Source: JBCBDX01 sp038529265 | GTDB lineage: Bacteria; Pseudomonadota; Alphaproteobacteria; Rhizobiales; Rhizobiaceae | Reading direction: 5' to 3' | Length of the DNA: 64,000 bases | Assembly: GCA_038529265.1 (NCBI GenBank) | Contig: JBCBDX010000007.1 | Location: 62,001-126,000, forward strand | In this document: positions 42,035 to 49,961 of the stretch, piece after piece | How the letters are laid out: every line of letters starts with the position of its first letter | Position numbering within the stretch: the first letter of the stretch is position 1 | Translations under genes and position numbers: made by a program | The notes under the pieces: generated by a model | Told to the model about the DNA's origin: nothing | Seen by the model: only the letters and a program-made list of their open reading frames with translations | Database searches by the model: none

Positions 42035-43324
42035 ATGGCAAAGCAAGCAAGCAAAACAACTGAAAACAAGAAGCGTCCGCCGAAGGTCGCAAAGCCGAAG
42101 GCACCGGACGATTTAAAGCGTATATCCGGCGTTGGGCCAAAGCTTGAAGGTGTCCTGAATGAATTGGGGGTTTACCGCTTTGCTCAAGTGGCCAAGTGGA
42201 CGAAGCCTGAAATTGATTGGGTAGACGACCATTTAAAGTTCAAGGGCCGCATTGAGCGCGACGATTGGGTCGGTCAATGTAAAGCGTACGACAAGGAAAA
42301 AGAAGTCGCTGGCGAGGCAACTTCAAAACCCAAGACGGCAGCGAAACCGAAGGCTGCTGCGAAACCAAAAGCGCCCCCGAAGGCCAAGGCTGCAAGCGCG
42401 CCAAAAGCTGCGCCCAAGAAAGCGGCTGCAAAACCAGCAGCAAAGCCAAAGGTAGCACCTGCCAAGAAGACAAGTGTACCCGCGGCTGGCAAAGCTGCTG
42501 CCGCTGCAATGCCGGTAGCATCTGTTGCCGCTGTGGCAGCTAATGGCGCTGACGCTGAAGTTGATCGCTCAAAGATGACGGTTTCCGAAACCGATGTCGC
42601 CGTTGAAATCAATGACATGCACAAATGGTATGGTGATTTTCACGTGCTGCGTGACATCAATTTGAAGGTTATGCGTGGCGAGCGGATTGTTATCGCTGGC
42701 CCCTCTGGTTCGGGTAAGTCCACCATGATCCGCTGCATCAACCGATTGGAAGAGCACCAAAAAGGTCAGATTGTTGTCGACGGTATTGAGCTAACCAACG
42801 ATCTTAAGAAGATCGACGAGGTGCGTCGCGAGGTTGGTATGGTGTTTCAGCACTTCAACCTGTTCCCGCATCTGACGATTCTTGAGAATTGCACACTGGC
42901 CCCAATCTGGGTTCGCAAGATGCCTAAGAAGGAAGCTGAAGAACGCGCGATGCACTTCCTCGAGCGCGTCAAGATTCCTGAGCAGGCCAACAAATATCCA
43001 GGTCAGCTTTCCGGTGGTCAGCAGCAGCGTGTGGCGATTGCCCGGTCATTGTGCATGAACCCGCGCATTATGTTGTTCGATGAGCCGACGTCCGCGCTTG
43101 ACCCTGAAATGATCAAGGAAGTACTCGATACGATGGTCGGTCTTGCGGAAGAAGGCATGACTATGTTGTGCGTGACCCACGAAATGGGTTTTGCACGGCA
43201 GGTTGCCAACCGGGTAATCTTTATGGATCAGGGTCAAATCGTTGAGCAGAACGTACCAGATCAGTTCTTTGACAATCCGCAACATGAGCGCACGAAATTG
43301 TTCTTGAGCCAGATTTTGCACTGA
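42035..43324 (+). CDS. aapP: AapP ATPase fused to an N-terminal helix-hairpin-helix domain and AKP-rich linker
   Basis: 429 residues in three parts. Residues about 25-82 (DDLKRISGVGPKLEGVLNEL to RIERDDWVGQCKAY) match the helix-hairpin-helix module found as a C-terminal tail on alphaproteobacterial NuoE and ribosomal protein L21. Residues about 95-175 are a low-complexity Ala/Lys/Pro linker like histone H1. From about 188 on it is a normal AapP: Walker A GPSGSGKST, LSGGQQQRVAIARSL, IMLFDEPTSALDPE. Canonical AapP would begin near the in-frame ATG at 42575, so a shorter form could also be made. ATG 42035 is used; AGGAG lies 14 bases upstream and TTG 42023 is possible. Confidence 0.9.
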   Translation: MAKQASKTTENKKRPPKVAKPKAPDDLKRISGVGPKLEGVLNELGVYRFAQVAKWTKPEIDWVDDHLKFKGRIERDDWVGQCKAYDKEKEVAGEATSKPKTAAKPKAAAKPKAPPKAKAASAPKAAPKKAAAKPAAKPKVAPAKKTSVPAAGKAAAAAMPVASVAAVAANGADAEVDRSKMTVSETDVAVEINDMHKWYGDFHVLRDINLKVMRGERIVIAGPSGSGKSTMIRCINRLEEHQKGQIVVDGIELTNDLKKIDEVRREVGMVFQHFNLFPHLTILENCTLAPIWVRKMPKKEAEERAMHFLERVKIPEQANKYPGQLSGGQQQRVAIARSLCMNPRIMLFDEPTSALDPEMIKEVLDTMVGLAEEGMTMLCVTHEMGFARQVANRVIFMDQGQIVEQNVPDQFFDNPQHERTKLFLSQILH

Positions 43325-43334
43325 AGACATACCG

Positions 43335-44003
43335 ATGATGATAGCGCTGCGCCGATTGACAATAGGTTCCATCGGCGCGGTAGTGATCTTGGCAATTGCA
43401 CTGGTATTGGGAGCGATGCCACTTTCGACGGCGTTTCATGCCAATTCGTCCCAGGCGGCTAAAACACGCATTTTCGTTCTCAGCAACGGCTTTCATAGCG
43501 ATATTGCCATTCCCAAGAGCATTGCTGAAGCATTACTCCCAATCGATGCCTCAGATTACCCGGTGGATCCTGATTTGGTGCACTACTATGCGGTCGGTTG
43601 GGGTTCGGAGACCGCCTTCACCAGTCTTTTAGCAGTATCTGATCTGACCATGAACATCATTGTTGAGGCACTTTTTTTAGATGAAGCGGTGATACATGTT
43701 ACGCCGCTTGGTCAGCTTCAGGCTTCCGCAAGCATCTATGTTCTGGACTTGGATGACCCACAAGTTGAACGGCTTGGTATGGCTATACGCGCTTGGTTTT
43801 CGCGTGATGTACCGATAGACGGTGTTAGCCAAGGCTTTGGGGATCGCTTTTACCGCGCAAATGGAAATTTTAGCCCTTGGCATACATGCAACAGTTGGAC
43901 AGGTAGGAGATTGCGCGAGGCTGGTATTGCCGTGGGAACATGGACGCCCTTGGCACAATCACTGGAGTTTGGGTTATCTCGATATAGAGCCGCTCAAGAG
44001 TGA
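43335..44003 (+). CDS. DUF2459 (TIGR02117-family) envelope protein
   Basis: 222-residue protein with an N-terminal hydrophobic signal or anchor (residues about 10-32) followed by a DUF2459 domain: IFVLSNGFHSDIAIP near residue 45, YYAVGWGSETAFTS near 80, and NGNFSPWHTCNSWTGRRLREAGI near 187 with a conserved His-Thr-Cys-Asn-Ser-Trp segment. The conserved His and Cys look like possible active-site residues, but the function of the family is not known. It starts 10 bases after aapP and may be read through from it. The end overlaps the convergent monooxygenase by ten bases. Confidence 0.8.
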   Translation: MMIALRRLTIGSIGAVVILAIALVLGAMPLSTAFHANSSQAAKTRIFVLSNGFHSDIAIPKSIAEALLPIDASDYPVDPDLVHYYAVGWGSETAFTSLLAVSDLTMNIIVEALFLDEAVIHVTPLGQLQASASIYVLDLDDPQVERLGMAIRAWFSRDVPIDGVSQGFGDRFYRANGNFSPWHTCNSWTGRRLREAGIAVGTWTPLAQSLEFGLSRYRAAQE

Positions 44004-45109
44004 TGGTCATATATCCAGTCTTGCCGCGCCAATAGCTTTTCCGGACCAAGCGCTTGCATGACAAAATTGCGTGCCAGGGCTTGAGGGCCCGAGAGATGAT
44101 AAATCCACCGGTTTCGCATCGCCAACTTGGCGATAGCCTCCGTTCGTTTCTTGCGTTTGATCTCCCAATTAGACACATCGGTAGTGATGCTGCTCGAGTT
44201 TGATAGTGCTTTTGCTAACGAATAGGCATCCTCGACGGCCATTGCCCCACCTTGGGCTGCGAAGGGAAGCATTGCATGTGCCGCGTCACCGATCATGACA
44301 ATCCGGCCGCTGGTCCAGCTTGTCAGTTTAGGCACATAGTTTAGTGGCCATTCGAGCCAATCGCCAAGTTCCAGGATAGCAGTTATACGCTCATGCCATC
44401 GAGCAAATCCGTCGCTTGGGTGGATACCATCTGGAACGATAGCTACAGCATTGAGTTCCTTGCCCGACGCGATTGGATAGGTCACCAAATGCGCATTCTT
44501 TCCGATACATAAGCATGTTCTCTCACGGGCAAAAAAGTCGGGTCTTTGATTCATCGGCAGAGTCGCGCGCCAAGCAACCAGACCGCTTGGATTTGCCTGT
44601 ACACCAAATAACTTGCGCCGAACGGCAGAATTGACGCCATCGGCAGCGACCACGAAGTCGAAGCGATCCTGACCTACACGGGCGCTATCCTTATTTTGTT
44701 GGATCACTCCAATTTGAGAACCCAAATTTATTTTGATGTTTCTTTCTCGCTCGCAAGCTTCTGCCAGAATGCGCTGCAGGTCGGCACGGTGGACGACATA
44801 GTAGGGCGCGCCGTATCGCTTTTCTGCAGCTGGACCGAGCGTAACGGATGAGATTTGCTTGGCGCTGGCGCCATCATGCACTTCAATGGAGCGTGGCGCA
44901 CTAGCAACGGTATTAAGAGCTGACGACAAACCAAGATCGATCAATAGTTTCATCGCATTGGGCGAAAGTTGGATGCCGGCGCCAACTTCTTCGAGCACTG
45001 GTGCGCGCTCATGAAGGGTGACTTTGTGGCCTTCTCTTGAGAGCGCCAGCGCACATGTCAGGCCAGCAATGCCGCCGCCAACGATGCCCACATTCAAGGT
45101 TGAATTCAA
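43994..45109 (-). CDS. FAD-dependent monooxygenase (salicylate hydroxylase/UbiH-like)
   Basis: 371-residue class A flavoprotein monooxygenase. FAD motif VGIVGGGIAGLTCALALSREGHKV at residues about 7-30, DG motif VVAADGVNSAVRRKLFG near 154, GD motif IVMIGDAAHAMLPFAAQGGAMAVEDA near 273. It likely hydroxylates a small aromatic compound using NAD(P)H and oxygen; salicylate-hydroxylase-like proteins of this length are common in Rhizobiales and their substrates are mostly unknown. ATG 45109 directly follows the zinc-finger protein stop, so the two are probably co-transcribed. Confidence 0.87.
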   Translation of the reverse strand: MNSTLNVGIVGGGIAGLTCALALSREGHKVTLHERAPVLEEVGAGIQLSPNAMKLLIDLGLSSALNTVASAPRSIEVHDGASAKQISSVTLGPAAEKRYGAPYYVVHRADLQRILAEACERERNIKINLGSQIGVIQQNKDSARVGQDRFDFVVAADGVNSAVRRKLFGVQANPSGLVAWRATLPMNQRPDFFARERTCLCIGKNAHLVTYPIASGKELNAVAIVPDGIHPSDGFARWHERITAILELGDWLEWPLNYVPKLTSWTSGRIVMIGDAAHAMLPFAAQGGAMAVEDAYSLAKALSNSSSITTDVSNWEIKRKKRTEAIAKLAMRNRWIYHLSGPQALARNFVMQALGPEKLLARQDWIYDHHS

Positions 45110-45361
45110 TCAGGCGGCCTGCTGCGCGTCGAAATAGCAATTTGGTGGATTGGTTTCATGGGGTGCCAACTCCGAATTGAACACATATAGCGTGGAGCAA
45201 TAGGGGCACACAATTTGGTTCTCATCTCCCATGTCGAGATAGACATGCGGGTGATCAAACGGCGGCGTAGCGCCAACGCACACAAATTCCTTCACGCCAA
45301 TTTCGATGCGCTCGTGACCTTCGTCGTTCTTAAAGTGCGGTGTGCCTGCATGTTGCGCCAC
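45110..45361 (-). CDS. CHCC-type zinc-finger protein (NDUFS6-like)
   Basis: Small protein of 83 residues from GTG 45361, chosen because GGAGAT lies five bases upstream; an in-frame ATG at 45403 adds 14 residues without family similarity. Zinc ligands are visible as Cys in KEFVCVGATPPFDHPHVYLDMG, the following His, and the CPYCSTLY pair, the CHCC pattern shared with the NDUFS6 subunit of mitochondrial complex I. Conserved next to an FAD monooxygenase, an alpha/beta hydrolase and cysE in rhizobia. A role with respiratory complex I is inferred from homology only. Confidence 0.87.
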   Translation of the reverse strand: MAQHAGTPHFKNDEGHERIEIGVKEFVCVGATPPFDHPHVYLDMGDENQIVCPYCSTLYVFNSELAPHETNPPNCYFDAQQAA

Positions 45362-45460
45362 AACTAATCTCCATCCGCTGTTCGTTGTCCGACAGGTAGC
45401 CAAGTAAGCGCAAAATATCTAGACGTGTTCGGGTGCTTTGCTATTGGATTTAGGTGTTAA

Positions 45461-46219
45461 ATGAACGAGTTTCTACGCCATGGTGTTCGCATTGCCTATC
45501 TGGATGAAGGCCCGCGCGATGGCGATGTTGTACTGTGCATTCACGGTTTTGCTTCAAACAAGAGTGTAAACTGGGTTGGGCCTGGATGGGTTCAGACCCT
45601 AACCGATGCGGGCTATCGCGTTATTGCCCATGATAATCGAGGCCACGGTGAAAGCGACAAGCCGCACACACCGGGAAACTATGCACCTGAAGTCATGGCG
45701 GACGATGCAGCGGCGCTGCTTGATCATATTGGAAGTGCGTCTGCCCATGTCATCGGTTACTCGATGGGCGCGCGAATTTCCGCTTTTTTGGCGCTTCGTC
45801 ATCCAAAACTGGTCGACAAGCTGGTGTTTGGTGGATTGGGCATTGGCATGGTGGAAGGCGTGGGTGACTGGGACCCGATTGCAGATGCGCTCCTTGCTCC
45901 TTCCCTGGACGACGTTACCCACGCGCGGGGTCGCATGTTTCGTGCATTTGCAGATCAAACTGGTAGTGACCGGATAGCGCTGGCAGCCTGCATCAGTGCA
46001 TCGCGAACCCTTTTAACACCAGATCAGATGTCTGAAATTACTGCTAAAACACTGATTGCTGTCGGTACAAAAGACGACATAGCAGGCGCACCTGGCCCGC
46101 TTGCTCACATGATGCCCAATGCCAAGGCCATAGATATTGAAGGGCGTGATCACATGCTTGCGGTCGGTGACAAGCAGTTTAAAGCCGCTGTTTTGGCGCT
46201 TTTCTCTGAAAACCCGTGA
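45461..46219 (+). CDS. Alpha/beta hydrolase
   Basis: 252-residue cytoplasmic alpha/beta-fold hydrolase. Oxyanion region VLCIHGFASNKSVNW near residue 25, nucleophile elbow VIGYSMGARISAF with Ser near residue 102, and a C-terminal catalytic His in EGRDHMLAVGDKQF near 231. The substrate is unknown. It is divergent from the zinc-finger protein and lies upstream of cysE, an arrangement often seen in Rhizobiales. ATG 45461 is the first start and puts the fold elements at the expected positions. Confidence 0.88.
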   Translation: MNEFLRHGVRIAYLDEGPRDGDVVLCIHGFASNKSVNWVGPGWVQTLTDAGYRVIAHDNRGHGESDKPHTPGNYAPEVMADDAAALLDHIGSASAHVIGYSMGARISAFLALRHPKLVDKLVFGGLGIGMVEGVGDWDPIADALLAPSLDDVTHARGRMFRAFADQTGSDRIALAACISASRTLLTPDQMSEITAKTLIAVGTKDDIAGAPGPLAHMMPNAKAIDIEGRDHMLAVGDKQFKAAVLALFSENP

Positions 46220-46319
46220 ACAGAATTGATCGTCCGCCAGTTGTTTTGCTTCAAATTCATGTTTGATAAATAGTGTTGGCAGCTTATGTGAATGGCCAAG
46301 GTATCCAGGAGGCATAACC

Positions 46320-47135
46320 ATGCCCGACATGACAGCAAAGCTATCGGAACGCACAGGCGAAAAAAAGCTGGATCCAATCTGGTCGAGTGTACGTGCTGAT
46401 GCGCAGCGTAGTATCGAAAAAGAGCCAATGCTCGGCGCATTGCTTCACACCTGTGTCATAGCTCAGGATAGTCTCGAGGCGGCTGTCGCCCATCGCGTGT
46501 CCGAGCGTCTTGATCATGGCGATGTTCCAGCTGATGCGATCCGCCAGGCATTCGCGCAAATGATTGTATCTGACCCATCTTTCTCGCGGGCTGTACGTGT
46601 TGATCTGCAAGCCGTATTTGACCGAGATCCCGCCTGCATGCGATATTTGGAACCGCTGCTTTACTTCAAAGGGTTCCACGCCATCCAATCACACCGGTTG
46701 GCACACTGGCTTTACAATGAAGGTCGTCGGGACTTTGCGCTTTATCTGCAAAGCCGCTCATCAACAGTGTTTCAAACCGATATCAATCCCGCAGCGCCGT
46801 TTGGCGTTGGCATTTTTCTTGATCATGCGACGGGCTTCGTTGTTGGAGAGACAGCATCGGTTGGCAACAATGTATCCATTTTGCACGGCGTGACATTGGG
46901 GGGAACCGGCAAAGAAGGTTCCGACCGGCATCCAAAGATTGGCGATGATGTTTTGATTGGGGCCGGCGCGAAAATTCTTGGCAACATTAAAGTCGGCCAT
47001 TGCAGCAAAGTGGCCGCTGGCTCAGTTGTTTTGAATGAAGTACCGCCATGCAAGACAGTAGCCGGCGTACCAGCAAAAATTGTAGGCGAAGCGGGTTGTG
47101 ATCAGCCATCAAGAGCGATGAACCAGCTTCTTTAG
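46320..47135 (+). CDS. cysE: Serine O-acetyltransferase CysE
   Basis: 271-residue enzyme making O-acetylserine from serine and acetyl-CoA, the first step of cysteine synthesis. ATG 46320 follows CAGGAGG. The N-terminal helical domain spans about 15-140; the C-terminal left-handed beta helix has the hexapeptide region GVGIFLDHATGFVVGETASVGNNVSILHGVTLGG (about 162-195), with the catalytic Asp and His in DHATG, and VIGAGAKILGNIKVGHCSKVAAGSVV further on. It is followed after 30 bases by a DUF3126 gene on the same strand, a common pairing. Confidence 0.93.
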   Translation: MPDMTAKLSERTGEKKLDPIWSSVRADAQRSIEKEPMLGALLHTCVIAQDSLEAAVAHRVSERLDHGDVPADAIRQAFAQMIVSDPSFSRAVRVDLQAVFDRDPACMRYLEPLLYFKGFHAIQSHRLAHWLYNEGRRDFALYLQSRSSTVFQTDINPAAPFGVGIFLDHATGFVVGETASVGNNVSILHGVTLGGTGKEGSDRHPKIGDDVLIGAGAKILGNIKVGHCSKVAAGSVVLNEVPPCKTVAGVPAKIVGEAGCDQPSRAMNQLL

Positions 47136-47165
47136 ATTAAAGGGCGCAAGTCCAGAGGGGAAAAA

Positions 47166-47381
47166 ATGACAGCAGAAGAACTGTCCACACTAACAACCTA
47201 CTTCAAACAGACATTTGGCAATGACGGACTTGCGGTGAAGGCGCGCCCAAAATTAGCCGACTCCGCCGAGCTTTATCTGGGCGACGAGTTCTTGGGCGTC
47301 ATCACACGTATCGAAGATGAGGGTGAGGTGTCCTACGACCTGTCAATGTCCATTCTGGATTTCGACCTAGAGGGTCTCTAG
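47166..47381 (+). CDS. DUF3126 family protein
   Basis: 71-residue acidic cytoplasmic protein belonging to the small alphaproteobacterial DUF3126 family: it starts with a helix (AEELSTLTTYFKQTFG), then KARPKLADSAELYLGDEFLGVI and two short strands ending FDLEGL. The function is not known. It lies 30 bases downstream of cysE, and AGAGGGGAAA precedes the ATG, so it is probably co-transcribed with cysE. Its last four bases overlap the convergent gene. Confidence 0.85.
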   Translation: MTAEELSTLTTYFKQTFGNDGLAVKARPKLADSAELYLGDEFLGVITRIEDEGEVSYDLSMSILDFDLEGL

Positions 47382-48127
47382 TCGGTTTTGGTCAATAGTC
47401 CATCCAACGCGCTTTCAAGCCAAACTTGAAAAGTGCGCCAATCGTACAAATGTGTTCTTGAAAACCGAACGCGTGCTGCCCCCGAAACACCAATAAAACT
47501 ATCCAATTCACATGGGTGCAGCAGCTTTTTCTGCGCCGTACTTCCATAGCAGCGCGCTACAAACTGTGGGTCGCCTCCGGCGACTTGCGCGCGGCTGTAG
47601 ACAAGCGTCTCGTCGATAAAGCCATATTGAGGATCAAGCTTGGCTTCATAGAGCCCTGACGATAATTGTGTAACGCTCCCACCGAGCAGTGCGCGTTTAA
47701 GCGCAGGCTGGAAACGGGACCGCATGTCCAGGAGCGAATGTCGCTGGGTTAAACCGACAAGAACGGTGTCGATACTGCTTGGATCAGTCGATGAAAACTC
47801 GGCCAGTCTTTCGCTGCTGTAACCCTCGGCGCTTGGCCAATGCACGACTAAGTCCACCGAGTTTGTAACGCCCGGAGAACGCTGTGTGCCATGCCGTATC
47901 ATGTTTTCCGGAATGGCGAAGACATCATTGCCAATAACGATTTGGATTGGGGTCCGATCTTCGCTGAGTCCAATCGCTCGCATGGGGCCATTCCCGAAGT
48001 AGGCGACACCCAGCAAAATAAGCGTACAGAGCCCTAGAAAAGCAAATAGTGACAATGCATTCCACGTGGCAGCAACAAGTCCGCCATGCGTTGTCTCATC
48101 AACTGAACCAGTAGGCGCTGTGCTCAT
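47378..48127 (-). CDS. Membrane-anchored protein of unknown function
   Basis: 249-residue protein not recognised by name. One membrane helix near residues 27-47 (LSLFAFLGLCTLILLGVAY) separates a short cytoplasmic tail from a roughly 190-residue periplasmic domain containing FAIPENMIRHG, DLVVHWPSAEGYS and four Cys-poor beta-like stretches; two Cys (in ARCYGST and PCELDSF) could pair. FAIPENMIR is reminiscent of proteins conserved in Rhizobiales, but I cannot name the family. It is divergent from the next small membrane protein with 73 bases between. Confidence 0.7.
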   Translation of the reverse strand: MSTAPTGSVDETTHGGLVAATWNALSLFAFLGLCTLILLGVAYFGNGPMRAIGLSEDRTPIQIVIGNDVFAIPENMIRHGTQRSPGVTNSVDLVVHWPSAEGYSSERLAEFSSTDPSSIDTVLVGLTQRHSLLDMRSRFQPALKRALLGGSVTQLSSGLYEAKLDPQYGFIDETLVYSRAQVAGGDPQFVARCYGSTAQKKLLHPCELDSFIGVSGAARVRFSRTHLYDWRTFQVWLESALDGLLTKTD

Positions 48128-48200
48128 TAACCCTGTCGTCAGCTTGTTTGTCCGGGGAATTCAAAAAGGCACGTTACACGGTTAATGTTCGGTAAACGGG

Positions 48201-48524
48201 ATGGGTCAAATGTCGGTTGCACTTCTCGCTTACCCGATCACAGGGTTTGCAATTGCCTTTTGTTTATACTTTTTGCATGCGGCGTGGCTGGGCTGGACCG
48301 CAGGCTTCAACCCTTACACTGTTAGAGCGCACGGCGTATTTGGGGCAGTTTTTTGGTTTGCTTTTGTCGGTCCCATAGTGTCAGCCCGCATTGCCCATAT
48401 TAAATTGGCTAATGAGGCAACAGGAAGCGCTTTGGAGGCGATTGCAATATTCTCAATCACCCTTTTGTGGGCGAGCATGTTGGGAATCCTGTTCCAGGAG
48501 ACAGCCCGGCTGGCGTTCAGTTGA
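48201..48524 (+). CDS. Small three-helix membrane protein of unknown function
   Basis: 107-residue protein with three hydrophobic stretches: residues about 4-28 (SVALLAYPITGFAIAFCLYF), 47-65 (GVFGAVFWFAFVGPIV), and 84-102 (AIAIFSITLLWASMLGIL). Polar connecting loops are short. No conserved family that I recognise. The start at ATG 48201 lacks a strong ribosome site. It lies 31 bases upstream of the gamma carbonic anhydrase gene on the same strand, so may share its mRNA; function unknown. Confidence 0.6.
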   Translation: MGQMSVALLAYPITGFAIAFCLYFLHAAWLGWTAGFNPYTVRAHGVFGAVFWFAFVGPIVSARIAHIKLANEATGSALEAIAIFSITLLWASMLGILFQETARLAFS

Positions 48525-48555
48525 TTTGCGGTTGCGAACCTAGGAGCACGATAGC

Positions 48556-49083
48556 ATGGCGTATTTTCAGCTTGATGGCGTTGCATCTGAAATAATTGGT
48601 ACAGGCCCCGCTTTCGTTGCAGAGAGCGCGGAGGTAATCGGTGACATTATTCTGGATGAAGATTGCAATATCTGGTCTGGCGCAGTGCTTCGTGGAGACA
48701 ATGAACCGATAAAAATAGGCAAGCGCAGCAACATTCAGGAACATTCCATGCTTCACACCGACATGGGTTTCCCACTGGTGGTCGGTGACGATTGCACGGT
48801 GGGACATCGAGCGATTCTACACGGTTGTACGATTGGCGACACTGTGTTGATTGGGATGGGCGCTATCGTTTTGAACGGAGCCAAAATTGGCGCAAACTCA
48901 CTTGTTGGCGCAGGGGCGCTTGTCACTGAAGGAAAAATATTTCCCGAGAACAGCCTGATTGTCGGGTCACCCGCACGAGTTGTTCGGACACTGGATGAAA
49001 AAGCGGTGGCTGAACTTAAAGCGTCCGCTACGCATTATGTCGAGAATGCAAAGCGCTTTTCAAACGGGCTCAATCCGCTGTGA
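48556..49083 (+). CDS. Gamma-class carbonic anhydrase family protein
   Basis: 175-residue left-handed beta-helix protein (hexapeptide repeats) of the gamma carbonic anhydrase/YrdA-PaaY family. NIWSGAVLRGDNEPIKIGKRSNIQEHSMLHTD near residue 36 and VGHRAILHGCTIGDTVLIGMGAIVLNGA near 84 carry the His residues expected for metal binding at trimer interfaces. Whether it hydrates CO2 is unknown for most members. Convergent with the BTLCP gene; between them lie a terminator and a G-rich hairpin. Confidence 0.9.
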   Translation: MAYFQLDGVASEIIGTGPAFVAESAEVIGDIILDEDCNIWSGAVLRGDNEPIKIGKRSNIQEHSMLHTDMGFPLVVGDDCTVGHRAILHGCTIGDTVLIGMGAIVLNGAKIGANSLVGAGALVTEGKIFPENSLIVGSPARVVRTLDEKAVAELKASATHYVENAKRFSNGLNPL

Positions 49084-49101
49084 TTACACAAAAACCTGCC
49101 C

Positions 49102-49136
49102 CAAAAAAGTGAGCCGACTTCCGAAGAAGCCGGCTC
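49102..49136 (-). terminator. Rho-independent terminator of the BTLCP gene
   Basis: On the minus strand, GAGCCG-G-CTTCT-TCGG-AAG-T-CGGCTC forms a long stem (49111-49136) with a UUCG-like loop, followed by ACTTTTTT (complement of 49103-49110). The T-run is on the minus-strand side, so it serves the gene ending at 49187. On the plus strand it is a hairpin without T-tract but could still protect the carbonic-anhydrase mRNA end. Confidence 0.75.
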
Positions 49137-49137
49137 G

Positions 49138-49178
49138 TACCCGGTCTGGGGATGGGTGGGTAGGGACTCGACCGGGTA
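49138..49178. repeat. Inverted repeat whose loop can form a G-quadruplex
   Basis: TACCCGGT (49138-49145) and its exact complement ACCGGGTA (49171-49178) enclose a 25-base loop. The loop holds four G-runs: GGGG at 49148, GGG at 49154, GGG at 49158 and GGG at 49163, with linkers of 2, 1 and 2 bases, a strong parallel G-quadruplex pattern on the plus strand. It lies between the stops of two convergent genes, immediately next to the BTLCP terminator. Confidence 0.75.
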
Positions 49179-49186
49179 TCTCTATT

Positions 49187-49798
49187 CTATCTGACGCTGG
49201 CAACGGACATGCGATGGTCACTAATGGTCACCCAACGTCCGGCATGCTTCGATGATTGGCGTTTGAGGTAGGTGTATGGCGTATCTTCCCACGCTTTGAT
49301 TTCGCTGGTCAGATTATCGAGAATGAAGTCACCATGATCTGTGCGAACCGTCAGAACTGCATGACCCTCGCCGTTTCGCTGACGAACAACGGTAATCAAC
49401 AGGTTCGATGCTGAAAAACCGTGCTGCATCAGGACAAGGCGCTTCAACAACACAAAGTCTTCGCAATCGCCCACAGAAGTTGGGTATGACCAAAGCTCTT
49501 CGCGGCCCCAGATTTGCATGTCTGTCTTTGGTAGAACCGATGAATTTATCTGATTGTTGATCGCCACCATTGCTTGCCAATCGGTGCGATTGAGGGCGTG
49601 CGGACTTACATTTCTGGTTGCCCGACACTCACCCGGCGCTTGCCGACAAAACTCATAATGACCAACAGGTTGTGTTGTTCGGCCCGCAAGCTCCATAGCT
49701 GAACGAGCCTGTGCGGTGTTCGATGCATATATCGACGCTGCCAACGTTGTGCACAAACTCATCAGTCTTAATTGGCTTTTGAGAAATTTTCCCGCCAT
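49187..49798 (-). CDS. Transglutaminase-like cysteine peptidase (BTLCP)
   Basis: 203-residue exported protein: signal peptide about 1-30, then a BTLCP domain. The catalytic triad reads as Cys in PTSVGDCEDFVLLKRLVL near residue 108, His in GEGHAVLTVRTDHGDF near 150, and Asp in DNLTSEIKAWEDTPY near 165. Related periplasmic proteases (LapG) are part of the LapD/GcbA c-di-GMP adhesion switch in other bacteria, but the short rhizobial BTLCP proteins have unknown targets. A PilZ gene lies upstream. Followed by a good minus-strand terminator. Confidence 0.88.
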   Translation of the reverse strand: MAGKFLKSQLRLMSLCTTLAASIYASNTAQARSAMELAGRTTQPVGHYEFCRQAPGECRATRNVSPHALNRTDWQAMVAINNQINSSVLPKTDMQIWGREELWSYPTSVGDCEDFVLLKRLVLMQHGFSASNLLITVVRQRNGEGHAVLTVRTDHGDFILDNLTSEIKAWEDTPYTYLKRQSSKHAGRWVTISDHRMSVASVR

Positions 49799-49961
49799 GT
49801 CCCTTGTCTCCCGTGAGAAGACATTGACACACAGAGCTTGAGATGATGTTCAGCGGAGCGGCACGATTTAACTCACAATTTCAGAGAGTTAAATGCATAT
49901 TTTAAACTGATTTATTTCAAATTTTAAGAAGCGTACACGCGCTTGTTCGAAATGCCGCAAG

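Noticed and set aside
49160..49178. tRNA-like 3' end (minus strand reads GGTCGAGTCCCTACC)
   Set aside because: It resembles a T-arm, but no acceptor, D-arm or anticodon arm can be folded upstream; the segment is better explained as the hairpin with G-rich loop.
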